Counted from the first letter of the stretch, positions 1 through 12,394 are shown. The stretch: 64,000 nucleotides of DNA from Lyophyllum atratum (GCA_014905825.1 JACGCN010000009.1:558001-622000), one strand, 5' to 3'. Notes: generated by a model from the letters alone, not told the origin. Program-made: numbers and translations.

Positions 1-2769
1 CAAGGACCCTGATAACGGCAAGCAAGCATGTGGTAAATAACTGCCGCATAACCACGTTTTCATATGACGGTGTGGGGAGAGTGCGTTCGCTGATCGAGAA
101 ATGAGAGGCACGGAAATAACCTTTTTGACTCCCAGGCGTCATTAAAGATGAAGTCGTCTTTGAGGTCATGGGGCCTTCTTTTGCTTGAGACATACTGTAG
201 GTCGTCCTTGTACATGCGGTGTTAATGTCGAAGATTCGCTAGCCATCAGTGGTTGGTTGGTGCCACAGATACAGATCGCCAGTAGCAGTGATCAATGGTG
301 GATATACTTTGGCCGTCCGCGCTATTCAATCTTTGGCCATGCACTCACCTGGTGGCCTAGTTGCCCCGGATGCAATACGAAGGTCTCTAATTAGGTCGAT
401 AATGGGATATATGGTGGTGCTATTCAGGGTCGCGTTGATCGCCGTTTCGTTTCAGAACCACAATACAAACATGCCAGTCGCTTGAACGCTTACTGGCAAT
501 GATCCAAAGTTTCGAGCGAATATGCACCACCTCCCGCCCTCCAACACCACTGTCCCGGCGGTGGTCGCCACTCCGTCGGATTTCACACTTGATAACTGAA
601 GGACTCACATGGAAAAACACCTATAGATGTCAGAAGTCCATTAAACTGTTAATGCAACGGGCTGCTTATTTTCCTTCCATACCGCCGTTCTGAATTAACG
701 GTAATGCGCGCAAATATCATATCGCTTCGGCGAATCCCAGGAATCAAGAATCGTCGAAGTCATGGCAGATATCGGAACAAGAGTGATCGTACCGGATTAT
801 TGACGAAATTAAGGTCTTCTCGGTGGGAGGTAGAAGCGAATCATATATCGCCGAGTGAGAGGATCTCCATGGAGGTTGTAGAGTCTATTCCACAGGCCGG
901 AAAACATGCCGGCCGTCTTCGCTGTTGTCAACATCGAAGACGACCCATGTCACCTCGGCGGCCTGGCCCTGCACGAATCACGGAAGCCCAGATAGGGCTA
1001 GATAGGGTCACAAGACAAGACAATGAGACGACTTCGTGGGTGATGTGGAAGAGGGAGAAGCACGCAGGACTCGGATGGAAATGAGACGTGGCAAGTGCGA
1101 CCACATTCAATGCGTGTTGGGTACCACTGGGCCAGAACGTCTGATGTGGCACGGGTTTGAAACAAATCCTGGAAATCCTGGGGAAATCAATCCGTGCTCC
1201 GACTTCCGCACTCCGGACGGAGGCAATTGATAGCGCGGAATCAGATATTGATAAGATACAGCAGTGGCCGATAAGATCAGTGGGACGTCGTCAGCAGCGA
1301 TCATGAAGATGGTATTGCACGATACTCGATAATACATGGCGATGGGAAGTACTGTCACTGAATATTATACACATAAACGGGCATGCGTTCTGAGCTTGCG
1401 TTCTGGCAGGATCTATGCAGCAACGTGGCTGCTATCGTTCGGTACCTGCACATTGTGGACCATGAGCTCATAGACTATGACTGTTGAAAGATCATACGTT
1501 TGCTGTAATGCCCAGCGCCTTTGCCAGAGCATCGAATTCATCTTTGGTCGGCTTTTGCTTGGCAGTGCAAACTGTGCGAATGGAACGTGATGCATTGGCA
1601 GGCGTCGCTCGTCAAAAAAAAAGGGAAACGCACTGTCGATAACATGCTGCTCAGTCTTGCCAATCTTCTGAGCGATCGCTGCATAGGAGAGTCCTGTATA
1701 TAGCCAACCTCAGCAAAAGGAAGTGCGGGGAGTACATCGCTGGTCTTATGTACCTGATTTGTCCTTCGCAGCAGCGAGAGCGGTGCACTGTGGGTCTGGG
1801 GCCATGGTTATGTGCCAGTGAGGATTTGCAGCGGGGGGTGAAGGTTGATGTGGTTTGGGAGTTGGAGAGGGTTTGTAAAGCGAACGAAGCTCTATAACCG
1901 CAACGGGTCCGTGCCCAGAGCGGATAATGGAACCGCTGCAAGTGACCCAGGCTGGATAGCCGGTCTGCTTCAACTTGAACTTGTGCGAAGAAACGTCAGA
2001 TGATCTTATCGATGGATCATGTCCTCGATCAGCTGCGCGCTCTTCTCCCGTGTACCCATGGTCGACATTGATACTAGTACGGGGCCAAAAGTAGCTATAC
2101 TGGGTCCAAAGTTTCCAACAATGAGAGTGCTGTACTCCACATGGTCGAGCGGCGAGCGCTGACCCTCGAATGTCGCTCCTAAAAATGCCGCAATGTCGGA
2201 ATTATTATAGACTGCCAAATCAGGGGTGCAATTCCAACGTTAACCTTCTCAAGGAAAAAGTACTCGAATATCGATGGAACTCTTTGACAACGGGCTGTAA
2301 GTGTGAATCGATGACTTCCATGTTGAGCGATAATATCACGAGCTCTAGGCTCACATACATATCATATACCGTCAGTCAAGTGCCACGAATTCTCGCACTG
2401 GTGACGCGTTTAAGTAGATTATTAGGGTCTTTGGTCGACTATATCATTCGCCCCTCGACGCGGGCCGTCGAAAGCTTGTTCGAATCTCAGGTATTTTTTG
2501 GTCGGCCTCCTCAGCGCTGAACGAGGTCAGCTTACTCACTGCACTATTCCTCAGAGCTCCAGTACGTGCAAAATCCGGTTTTCAACGTTCTGAGGGTACA
2601 ACCGAATCCAAGGGAAACAGTGCCAGGAAGAACGAAGGAAGACGGAAAGGAAGACGCGTTGTTTGGATTGTGTTTGTTCCTGTTTTGTTTACGTGTTCCC
2701 AATTTTTGGCTGTCTGCTCAACGTCCGTCTCATCCATCCTCAAGCGTTCCTCCCTCAATCTCAACAAAA
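1..2769. other. No recognisable gene
   Basis: Open frames here are short (about 125 residues or less), overlap on both strands and show no family motif I recognise. No clear splice-linked exon series was found. It is probably intergenic or decayed repeat sequence. The final 200 bases or so are the promoter and 5' leader of the RPS14 gene. Confidence 0.5.
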
Positions 2770-3465
2770 ATGGTACGTCGACTCTCTTTACTACGATTCC
2801 GAACGCCATATTCTTGGCTTCCAGCCAATTTTCGGATTCGAAATCGACTCAGAACCGCTGGATCGCGAGACTGATGCGTGGATGTCGTTTTCTGTAGCCC
2901 CCCAAGAAAGTCAAGGCGCCCAAGGAGGAGAACACCGTCTCGCTCGGCCCCCAGGTTGCTGAGGGAGAGCTCGTATTCGGTGTCGCACACATCTTCGCCT
3001 CCTTCAACGACACCTTCGTCCACATCACCGATCTGTCGGGCAAGGAGACCATCTCCCGCGTTACCGGTGCGTCTCACTCTCCCATATTACAGTGCATTCC
3101 AGGTTCCTGATACTTTCTGGAAACAGGCGGAATGAAAGTAAAAGCCGACAGAGACGAGTCGTCTCCCTACGCTGCTATGTTGGCCGCCCAGGACGTTGCC
3201 ACCCGCTGCCGCGAGGTTGGCATCACCGCCCTGCACATCAAGCTCCGCGCCACTGGCGGAACTGGCACCAAAACCCCCGGACCCGGTGCCCAGAGCGCCC
3301 TCCGCGCCCTGGCCCGTGCTGGCATGCGCATTGGACGTATCGAGGATGTGACCCCCGTCCCCACCGATTCCACCAGGCGCAAGGTGCGTTATTCTCGTCT
3401 TTTTGCGTATAATCATGTATTGATGTGTTGGTACGCAGGGTGGTCGCCGTGGTCGTCGTCTCTGA
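2770..3465 (+). CDS. RPS14: 40S ribosomal protein S14 (uS11)
   Basis: This is the small-subunit ribosomal protein of the platform, where it contacts 18S rRNA near the decoding region. Four exons: 2770-2772 (the ATG alone), 2898-3066, 3127-3383 and 3439-3465, giving 151 residues, the normal length for uS11. The first intron falls directly after the start codon, a common ribosomal-protein arrangement in fungi. Visible family features are the N-terminal [20 protein letters not shown], the central [20 protein letters not shown], the [20 protein letters not shown] segment and the basic C-terminus GGRRGRRL. All introns have GT/AG ends and preserve frame. A pyrimidine-rich leader precedes the ATG, as expected for a growth-regulated ribosomal-protein gene. 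The cytosolic S14 identity is essentially certain. Confidence 0.97.
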
Positions 3466-3833
3466 TCCTGGTTCGAAGGGCTTGTGCTCGCAGTTGGGTT
3501 GCGATCGAAATACTGTATCTCTTATGCCTGTAGTTAGATTTTTTGCCCAATTGTATGTCGCCGCTCGACGCGCATCGGGTTCATTCTAATGACCTGACCC
3601 GCGGTCGTCCACTCCATTTTGTGTTGGCGTTTTGCATCAAGTTCTCCAGGGAACTCATCTGCTGCGACTGCTATCGCACCTTGAGATATCGCTTAGGCCG
3701 TTGTCCATGTTGTTTTCGGAGTTCTTCGCACTTTGCGCAACGACTCCTGACTCCTTAATTACTTACATTCACAAAGGAATGGTCAGGGAATGGCTCAGGC
3801 TGCCTTGACATCGACCCTGTTCGCTCTATGGCC
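3466..3833. other. Intergenic, 3' side of RPS14
   Basis: Terminator/UTR region of RPS14. I see no coding signal. At about 3834 the sequence becomes homologous to the region upstream of the GAT gene (from about 6898). Confidence 0.5.
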
Positions 3834-4395
3834 GCCGAGGACTTGTGTGGTCACCTGTCGATGAGGCCGCGTCAATCAAACTTCACAGGCAGTCAACATT
3901 GAACAAATGGGTTGAGATCTGACTACTTACGTCAACCTGACTACCGCCACGGAGCCCAAGGTCGTCTATCGCATCCTCCCCAAGATTTCTGACTGGTCTG
4001 TCAGTGGATTCTACTCGGAGGTGCACGTTGAGGGTCAAGAAATGTCCTCAGAGATGGTCCGCTCATCATGTACGTGTTGTCGACCTGTATAGTTTTGAAT
4101 TCTATATATGCCATACAGTGCCTCGACGCACCACAACGAGATCATCGACATCGCCATACTAGGTAAGGGTCTTTCAACCCCTCCGTTCTTCTCCCCACTC
4201 ATCTTTCGGCTGATTCATGATTCCCTCATGCAGCCGCAAATTCATGATTCCCTCATGCAGCCGCAACGATCCCTCACGGACGACACGTCTCACTCTGGGC
4301 CAAATCCTCCATGTTCTCCAATCCCCTCGCCCGCGCCATCCTCCTCTCCTCCGGCCCCATTCCCGTCAAGCGGTACCCCAACAGCAAGGGATGTA
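3834..4395 (+). pseudogene. Broken 5' copy of glycerol-3-phosphate acyltransferase
   Basis: A duplicate of the promoter and first three exons of the GAT gene at 6898-9164. The start codon ATG is ACG here (about 3954). The segment for 'GQENVRR' carries a small deletion that shifts the frame (about 4040). The exon-2 equivalent (about 4118-4163, ASTHHNEIID) and part of exon 3 (about 4258-4395, up to IPVKR) are still easily recognised. Homology stops abruptly at about 4395, before the FPEGTS motif, so the catalytic domain is incomplete. The 3' splice region has also been duplicated (see 4213-4266). The copy cannot make a functional enzyme. It and the intact gene bracket the kinase gene and the DOHH remnant. 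Confidence 0.85.
4213..4266 (+). repeat. 27-bp direct tandem duplication over a splice acceptor
   Basis: Two exact 27-base units, 4213-4239 and 4240-4266, each ending in the CAG acceptor and first codons of GAT exon 3. The intact gene has one unit (about 7260-7286). The duplication lies within the GAT pseudogene. Confidence 0.9.
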
Positions 4396-4675
4396 CGCAG
4401 TCGATTACTCCTTTGAAGTTGCCTCACTTTCCAAGGCCATTGGGCGATCAGATCAGCGCTACATAGCGCTGGGAGAACGACAGTTGCACCCACAGAAGTA
4501 ATGAATTCCCACGCCCCGATCTTGAGAAGAACAACAACCAACCATCGAAACTTCGGCACGCTTTTAATCATGCATGGTAGCCAGAGTCCGCCATTGCTTC
4601 CTTCCCAGCTTGCGTTTGAGACCATTCCTATCCCCCGCTTGTTCTCGCCATTCGATTTGCCGTTGCTCGACATTC

Positions 4676-5956
4676 ATGTCTCGTTCCCCCAGTCCTACAG
4701 AATACTACGAACCCGTCTATGTCTGGATAGATAGGGCCGAAAATCTGGAGCAATATGAACCTGGCGGCTATCACCCAGTCCACCTCGGCGATGAATTCCA
4801 AGGCAGATACTGTATCGTGCATAAGCTTGGGTTCGGCAGCTATTCAACTGTGTGGCTCGCAAGAGACCTACAGGCGAATAGATTCGTCGCACTGAAGTTC
4901 ATCATCGCCGATGCATCCGAGGAGAATGGGGAGACCAGGATTTTGCATCATATCAGTACATCGAATCCGTCGCACCCTGGACGACGATACGTCACAAAGT
5001 TGCTCGATAGCTTCGAAGTTCGAGGACCAAACGGCCTCCATCGCTGCCTCGTGACGGAAGTCGCCGGCCCTAGTATAGGTCAGGCTAAACACGTAAATGA
5101 CAATAACCACCTACCTGTCCCAATTGCACGCAAGGTTGCATCGCAGTGCGTACAAGGGCTTGCATTTCTTCACTCTTGTGGTGTTGTTCATGGAGGTATG
5201 TCTACTCTCAGCTATCAATCAATCTCAAATGTAATTTGACTCCCCAATTTAGACTTTCACTACCACAACCTCCTCTTCACTATTCCAGGCTTTCATTCGT
5301 GGTCTATCGAGGACGTCTACCGGCATTTCGGGCATCCTATACGAAGGCCGGTCAAGACGGTCGACGGCCAAGCCCTGACACCAGCCGCACCCCATTATGT
5401 CGTAATTACACCAGACTCACGCCCGCTGGACGACCTCGTCCTGAACGAGAACTGTCATATCAAGATCACTGACTTCGGCGAAGCATTCCACATATCTGAC
5501 CGGAAGAAGCCAACATCACTGGGCACCCCTATCTCACTCGCCGCTCCTGAGATCATCTTCGGGGACGTCATTGGGCCTCCCGTCGATGTATGGTCGCTTG
5601 CATGCACTATCTACGAGGTGCTCGGCGATCATGTGCTCTTGGATGCCTTCTTTGGTGAGCGTGACGAGATCCTCGTCGAGATGGTTAGCGCGTTCGGGAA
5701 ACTTCCTGAACGGTGGTGGAACCAATGGAGCGAACGCTCGGAATTCTTTGAAGAGAATGGCGCGTTCAAATCAGCTGCACGATCGCGGCGGCCTAAAGAT
5801 CTGAAGGAACGGCTGTTGAGCATACGCCGAAATGACAAAGAAGGGCAAAGAGAACTCAGCGGTGATCTCGATGCGTTGAGAGTCATGCTTGAGAAAATGC
5901 TGAAGTACGAGCCGAAGGACAGAGTTAGAGTCGAGGACGTTGTACTGCCGTTCTAA
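4676..5956 (+). CDS. SRPK-like serine/threonine protein kinase
   Basis: Predicted kinase of the SR-protein-kinase type, which phosphorylates Ser/Arg-rich proteins. Exons 4676-5195 and 5253-5956 give 407 residues. Features in order: SRPK-style lead-in 'EYYEPGGYHPVHLGD' variant at residues 27-39; glycine loop LGFGSYSTV (51-59); VAIK-type lysine in FVALK (K74); catalytic loop HGDFHYHN spanning the intron; DFG in ITDFGEAF; APE-like AAPEIIFGD; and PVDVWSLACTIYE of the F helix. The Asp and Asn of the catalytic loop are kept, but the usual Lys (HRDLKxxN) is His. At about 400 residues with no long spacer it resembles the expanded SRPK-like group of mushroom fungi rather than canonical Sky1. An in-frame upstream ATG at 4574 would add 34 residues; I prefer 4676 because family similarity starts there. 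Confidence 0.88.
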
Positions 5957-6398
5957 GCCGGCGATGGTGATTTGTACATAATGTTCGTGGCGCAGATTCT
6001 CGGTCCGAATGTAGTTCAATTATATGGGAATATCAGCAGCTGTCGCTTCTCGAGGTGCCAGAATACACGCGGTTGAAGAGGCACCACGGACCCTGTACGG
6101 GGTTGGAGAAGGTTGGAGCGCCCAGAAAAGGGCGGCAAGGACATTTGAGTATCTGATCGTAACCGCGAGGTACATTATGCCAGCAGCATATGAATCGTAA
6201 TCGCGTTCGCCCAGATGTAATCTTATGGTACTGTCTTCGCAGACTGCGAAATTTGTCTCATCAGTATAAAAGTCTAGGGTACCTGTTCTTTACTTTAAAT
6301 TTTCTCTCTTATGGTTGACTTCCTGAACAATTTTAGAATTATTAAACATACATACAGAGAAGCGCGAACCCCATCCGTACTCGAGTACCAAAAAGTTG
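5957..6398. other. Intergenic between convergent genes
   Basis: AT-rich 3' flank shared by the kinase gene and the minus-strand DOHH remnant. No coding signal seen. Confidence 0.5.
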
Positions 6399-6778
6399 CT
6401 AACCAACGACGGCAATTGGAGTCGCTATCCCAAGGCCATTTGCATACTGAAATCTACTGAAATTCGTCTGAGTTTTCGTGCTAACTTTGGTGCATGAGAT
6501 TGAATGCGAGTCATTTATGAGAACCACTGTTCAACGTTGAACGCACCTCCCACATGTCTATGGCAATCTGGCAACTCTCGCGGACGACTCTGGGCGCATC
6601 TTCCTTGTTCATCCGCTCGCCTAGGTGAGGAAGTACTTCTGGGGTCGCTATGCCTCCTAAAGCTTCAGCTGCCTCGTGTCGCACCATCTCGGACTCCTGC
6701 GCATCTTGTAAGACTCCCAACAGCGATGGTATTGAGTGCGGAGAAAGAAGCTGCCCGAAGATAAATGCAATCTCATGC
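6399..6778 (-). pseudogene. LIA1: 3' remnant of deoxyhypusine hydroxylase
   Basis: Two C-terminal exons of deoxyhypusine hydroxylase, the HEAT-repeat di-iron enzyme that completes hypusine formation on eIF5A. Exon 6778-6547 begins at an acceptor and reads HEIAFIFGQLL, then RHEAAEALGGIATPEVLPHL and DAPRVVRESCQIAIDMWE. Exon 6467-6399 ends with the family tail FQYANGL. The His-Glu pairs of the iron site (HE in HEIAF and RHEAAEALG) are present. Upstream exons should lie at higher coordinates, but at about 6898 the sequence becomes the duplicated GAT promoter and no N-terminal exons are found. The gene therefore appears cut off by the rearrangement that duplicated GAT. A complete LIA1 presumably exists elsewhere. 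Confidence 0.8.
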
Positions 6779-6991
6779 CTGGATATGCCGTTAGTTTAAC
6801 GGGAGAGTCATACTGTATGATGGGCTCTGAAGCCTCGTGGATGGAAGGAGAACGAGAAGAAGAAATGGCCTGTTGTACTTCTCATTCATGGAGGTTTGGC
6901 CGAGGACTTGTGTCCGCGTCAATCAAACTTCACAGCCAGTCAACATTGAACGGATGGGTTGAGATCTGACTACATCAACCTAACTACCGTC

Positions 6992-9164
6992 ATGGAGCTC
7001 AAAGTCGTCTATCGCATCCTCCGCAAGATTTCTGACTGGTCTGTCAGCGGATTCTACTCGGAGGTGCACGTTGAGGGTCAAGAGAATGTGCGCAGAGATG
7101 GCCCGCTCATCATGTACGTGTCGTCGACCTGTAGTTGTCCTCTAGCCTCTAAATATGCAGTACAGTGCCTCGACGCACCACAACGAAATCATCGATATCG
7201 CCACCCTAGGTAAGCGTCCTCCAACCCCTCCATAGTCCTATTGACGCATAACTAGCATATTCATGATTCCCTCATGCAGCCGCAACGATCCCTCACGGAC
7301 GACACGTCTCCTTCTGGGCCAAATCCTCCATGTTCTCCAATCCCCTCGCCCGCGCCATCCTCCTCTCCTCTGGCGCCATTCCCGTCAAGCGGAACCCCAA
7401 CCACGGGGATCCCGGCACCAGCACGGGAAACGGGCTGGGAAACCGCAGCCAGTCGCGCCTGTTCAATGAATCCTCGAACGCGCTCGCGGCGGGCCAGGTG
7501 ATTGGAGTGTTCCCGGAGGGGACGAGTTATACGCAGCCGAGTATTGTGCAGGTTATGTCGGGGGCGGCATGGGCTGGGGTGGATTATGTTCGGTCGGTAA
7601 GGGAGAGAAGGGAGAGGAGTGCTGAAGGGAAGGCGGAGGAGAGGGAGAGAGAGCTGACGATCGTGCCGGTTGCGATCGTGTATACAGATAAAGCGCGATA
7701 CCTGAGTCGGGTGAGTGCTGTCGGTGTGTGTTTGAATGTGGTCTTACCTCGCCCATAGGTTTGTGTCAAGTCAGTGTGTCCGTTGGGTCCTTCCTAGTCG
7801 ATTGATTGAACGGAAGCTAGGTACGGGAAACCTATCGTCGTTGCTTCATATATGGAAGATATCCTGGGAGACGACATCGGCAGCGACGCCGCTACTAGAG
7901 CCGCTATCAAGGAGATTATGGCAGAAATTGAGAAACAGATGAGGGCGATGTCCATAAATGCGCCAGATTGGTGAGTGGCAGGTGTCCCGTACCTTCGACA
8001 TTTGAGACGTCTCTGACATGTATTTCTGGCTTCGAAGGGATACCCTATATGCAGCTCAAATGGCTAGAGATATCCTTTGGAAGGACCCAGCAAATATACC
8101 ATTGAAAGATTGGGTATCTATCTCTCAAACGTTTGTCCAGTTGTCATCACCCACCCACGTTAGTGCTGATTTGAATCTGGCCCTACAGTCTCATAGCAAT
8201 CTTGACTGCCCCTGCCAATACCACGACAACGGATAATACCCACCACCTAGAAGCGGCGAAAGCATCGCTCACGAAATACTACGCGCTCCTGCACTACACA
8301 AACATCGAGCACTCCATCCTCACCTCCATAATTAGCCGTCCCTCATACATCACCAGCCTCCTCCCCCTCCTCTCCCGCGTTCCCCTCGCCTTCTGCAGCA
8401 TCCTCCTTTTCGTTCCGCCAATGCTCCTGCACATCCCCGCCTATCTGACAGGTAGTCTCGCTGGGCGATTCCTCGCAGCGAAAGGCGAGGACGAGGCGAA
8501 GGCGCAGTTTAAAGCAATCTTTGGGGGCGTGGGGTTGGGGATAAGCGCTGGTGTGGTGTTGAGGGTGTTGAGGAAGATCAGCTGGTTTACCCGGCCGTCG
8601 GATGCTGTAGGAGAGGTGGGGGGCGTGCTGGGGGGCGTGAAGAGGACCCTTCAGCTGCTGGGACTCACGTATAGCAGCGTGTACCTCCTCATCAAGTTGC
8701 ACAATGCCATGGTATATGGTTCGTGGTTCTTGCTCTCCATTAAGTCAGACACAACCTGACTTGGGCTTCGAACAGACAAATACAGGCTGTATGAACCCGT
8801 TCCTGTCCCTCAACCTTATGGCAACTTATATGTTTGAGCTTGTAGGTTAAAGACTGCTATGACGTTGCACAAGTGTTGCCTAGGGCACATACCGCAGCGG
8901 GCTGCGAGAGCTAGGGCTCTAGAGAGATACACACGACCACCACCCCCTCCTCGGAACCCCTTCATAAAGAGGAAGGAAGACGTTTCACGGACGGACGCCT
9001 CTGAAACGCGGAGGCAATCTTTGGAGCCTGTACCATCGCGGAAGCTGATTAGACCGTTGTTTGCTGCACGAGCGGAAGCATTTTCTACACTGGATGTTTA
9101 TTTGAGGAGTAGAGGGGATGATGAGGCTGCTCGATTTTTGAGAGGGAAGAACGCGCAGATGTAA
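6992..9164 (+). CDS. Glycerol-3-phosphate/dihydroxyacetone-phosphate O-acyltransferase
   Basis: A PlsC-type acyltransferase of the fungal Gat1/Sct1 type, catalysing the first acylation of glycerolipid synthesis in the ER membrane. Nine exons: 6992-7113, 7166-7209, 7280-7710, 7759-7769, 7821-7970, 8038-8130, 8189-8718, 8776-8788 and 8846-9164, giving 570 residues. Two are micro-exons of 11 and 13 nt, needed to keep frame through VCVKYGKPIVV and YDKYRLLK. Motifs: HX4D in ASTHHNEIID (about residue 46), GAIPVKRN, FPEGTSYTQP (about residue 130) and the VPVA block. Hydrophobic segments near LLPLLSRVPLAFCSILLFVPPM and FGGVGLGISAGVVLRVL fit membrane anchoring. The C-terminal tail ends in the family's RLIRPLFAARAEAF-type segment. 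It is shorter than yeast Gat1 (about 740). Partial copies lie at 3834-4395 and 16679-16956. Confidence 0.92.
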
Positions 9165-9452
9165 GCGTTGAACGCTTTCAAGTAGCTGTAGATTTGCATT
9201 TCACTGTATTATTTACTCTCTTAATTGTGTATGTGGGCGTCTACCACGAGCGCTTAACGAAAAGTCCAGAATGGGCCACCTCCCGTCATCATGGCACGCT
9301 GCAGCTCTATTGTAAACGGAGTCATAACAAGGTGGCATCTCGCCGTTGCACCACAACACTCATCTGAAGCTGGGTACAAGGCGTGCCAGTGGGCTGTGCT
9401 CCCATTCCCTTCATAATAAGGAGGAAGCGGCAGCGAGCAAACCCCAATTTCC

Positions 9453-12394
9453 ATGCCCCTTATTATCCACCCATCCAGCTGCTGCGATGTCTGTCTCGAA
9501 CCACTCACGTACGACGAGCCCCGGCCGCCCTTTGCCATCCCCTGTGGCCACATCTTCTGCATAGAGTGCGTTGGGTCCTTTCACTCTGTCAGGAATGCGT
9601 ACTAACGAAAAGTATGGGGCTATGTTCTTAGATGCCTACACCAGATGCATCCGAGCATATGCCCGCTGTGTCGCAAGCCGTTTATACCTGACCGGTCGAA
9701 GAAGCTGATTACGGGCGAGGGCGAGCCGGACGAGGACAGAACGGCGGTGGCGCTGTTGAAGAAACTTGTAGTGTCGTGGGATGCAACGGGCATGCCTGAG
9801 GCGGAGCGGGTGGCGTTGGTCACGGAGGTGGAGAGGTGGTTGGCTGCCGGGAATACGGTGAGTTACACGCGGGGTCTCATATTTTTGCTTTCGGGCTGAA
9901 TGTTATACGATAGCACGAACCATTGGCGAAAGCCCATGAAGTTATTGGGGCGTACCATACGCTCCGGTCGGAGCGACATGACAACCACCGGTCGATTAGG
10001 CATCTGAGAAGGGAGATTGAGCAGAGGGAGATTGCGCAGATGTGCGAGAAGGAGATTGCGATTGCGGTCGAGCAGAGTCTCCTGTCGCAGGTCGAGGAGC
10101 TGCACACGTACGTGCCCAGTCCTGAATATATTTGGCGAATTCTAATAATTGTGCTATGGTACGCAGGAAGGCACGTCATGTACCAATTGTCCATTTGTGT
10201 TGGCTAACTCTCCCCTCAGCTACTTCGCTACGAGTCCGAGATCGAGGCGAACCGCAAGGCTGCCACCACCATCACATTTAGGAAAAATCCTCTCCCTCGC
10301 CCACCCGAACCATATCCCTTGGAAAATCTCCCCTCCTTCGCGAAACGATACGCCCGCACCGCCGAGAACACCCCAGGACACTACCCGAACGGAGAATCGA
10401 GCTCGAGCTCCCAAATAGCACTAGACGATCATTTCATGCACATTCAGGGGGTGAATGCGGATCGGAAAGGGAAAGGAAAGGCAGCCCAAGTCCACGGGCC
10501 CCTGCCCCTGACCCCTATGAGCCCCGGAGGGCCCCCGTTGGCGCCTGCACTCCAGACTCCTGCCTCGGACGAAGACACCAGTGGCCCAAAGAACGCGATT
10601 ATACCCGGTGCGTCGCCCGGCCAGCGCTTCGTCCCAAGGAGCATGTTCGAAAACGGCTATGCGCCGACGGCGTCTTGGAACTCCATCAGCGAGGCCGGGA
10701 GAAGTCTACCCTCTGAGCAGGCCGTCCCGGTTGATCCTTACTCAATGGTGGCGGAGTATATCACTGAGTATGCGGATGGGTTCGAGGAAGGTTATCGGAT
10801 GAGTCAGTCGCGAGCGGCAGCCCCTTCGACCAGCAGACGGACTCGTGCACCACGGCAGGCTGCCACAGCACCTCCTGACCCGATCCAATCACCGCTCCTA
10901 GAGCCTCCCGCAGAGTCGCCTCCGATCCCATCAACATTTGTTCCAGGGCAAGTGTTGCCCGAACGCCGGACGACATTGGATGAATTTGGCTTGCTGCCAC
11001 ACCAAAGTTCTAATGGTACACAGACAGAGCCTCGTAAATCCTCGAGGCGGCCTAGGCGACTGGAGGACTTTTACTTAGCGTCGTCCCAGAATTCGAGTAC
11101 CAGGGGGCTACCCCCGCCACCCCTTTCTGCCCCCGTACACTCTGATTTTGCTACGACCGCCGCGACAGGGAGTTTTGATGTAGCCCAGGAGTCCTGGGGG
11201 ACTCAATTATGGACCCAGATGATCCCATCGAGCTCGCCCGTTGCTGCTCCAACAACCACAAGTTCTCAACGACCTACCGCAACCCATTTATACTCACAAG
11301 AATTCGCGACCGCGACCATGAGTGCACAGCGGCCCGCGCCTACGCATACACACTCACAGCCCGCACCACCGCCGCCTACCTCAGCGCCTGCTCCCTCTTC
11401 CAGCTTCCCCAACGCTCCCGCACCCCGACCCTCGCGCACTTCCAGGTCTCGACACCAACGCCGGATGAGCGACATGACCAATATTGACTCATCATCATGG
11501 CAGCCCCCCTCAGAAGCCCCTCCGCCCTCTGACTCGGGCTCTAGCCTTCGCCGTCGCTCGGCCTTCACAGGCTCTGAACTCCAGACGCCCCCAGGGATGG
11601 ATGGAGACCGTTCGAGCGTTGCTGGCAGCATGTCTTCCTGGGGCACCGTGAACACCGCAAACCCTGCCCCGGCATCGACGCAGCCCATCCGCGCCAGCGC
11701 ACATTTCATACCCGCTAACGACGTCATCAGCGTACGCGATCTCCACTTGCGCTCTTTCGAGGACGTGGGCGCAGAAGGGCACAGTGACGACCGCTCGCAG
11801 AGGATGTCCCTCACGTCGGACTCCGGATCTTTGACGCTTTCGCCTGTTCAGCTCCGCCAAAATCAGAACCAAAACCAAAACCAAAACCAGGACGCACGAG
11901 CTGATGTAGATCAGGATCGGGAGGCCCTGAATATGACCCCGCGAAATAGAAGCCGGACCATCTCACTCTCCGACTTTGTAGCCACTGTACGCCCCCCATC
12001 CACTTCGCGAGCGTCTGAAGAACGCATGGGAGGCGCCCACCCTGGCTCGTATCACACACAGGAACCGGAGAGGGTTCTAGGCACTCGGTACCACCCAGAG
12101 GTTGCACTGCCATTCAGCTCGCATTCACATTCAAACGCTGACACGAACATGAACTCGAGTTGGAATGGACATCGCTCGTCTCGAAGTCGCCACCGCATGC
12201 CGCGCCCGCTCTCCCCGCCCAGGCTCCCAGAACCCTCGAGCTCCCCCCCGCCTCCAAGTTGGCCGAATGAAACGAGGAACGCGCTGGGGTTATTGGATAT
12301 CGCACCGTCGCCTGAACCCCGGATCTCTGCGCCGACGCCGATAACGTCCACCCGATCGTTCTTGCGGTCATTCAGCCATGATAGCTATCACTAG
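9453..12394 (+). CDS. RING-finger protein with long disordered tail (probable E3 ligase)
   Basis: Probable RING-type E3 ubiquitin ligase. Exons 9453-9574, 9632-9857, 9914-10107, 10167-10179 (13 nt) and 10220-12394 give 909 residues. The RING spans the first intron: CCDVC, then CGHIFCIEC, then CPLCRKPF, all within the first 70 residues. A helical region follows, HEVIGAYHTLRSERHD to IEQREIAQMCEKEIAIAVEQSL, probably coiled coil. The last 650 residues or so are low-complexity Ser/Pro-rich sequence including an Asn-Gln run at about 11861-11890 and basic SR-like patches. The first donor (GG|gtcctt) is inferred from frame and is the weakest junction. The gene at 30049-32486 has the same architecture. 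Substrate unknown. Confidence 0.85.
11858..11890 (+). repeat. Hexanucleotide repeat coding an Asn-Gln run
   Basis: About five copies of an AACCAA-type hexamer inside the RING gene's last exon, encoding alternating Gln and Asn. Likely length-variable between strains. Confidence 0.8.

Noticed and set aside
11266..11884. Long minus-strand frames opposite the RING gene tail
   Set aside because: Antisense shadows of the GC-rich Ser/Pro-coding exon; no start context or motif.
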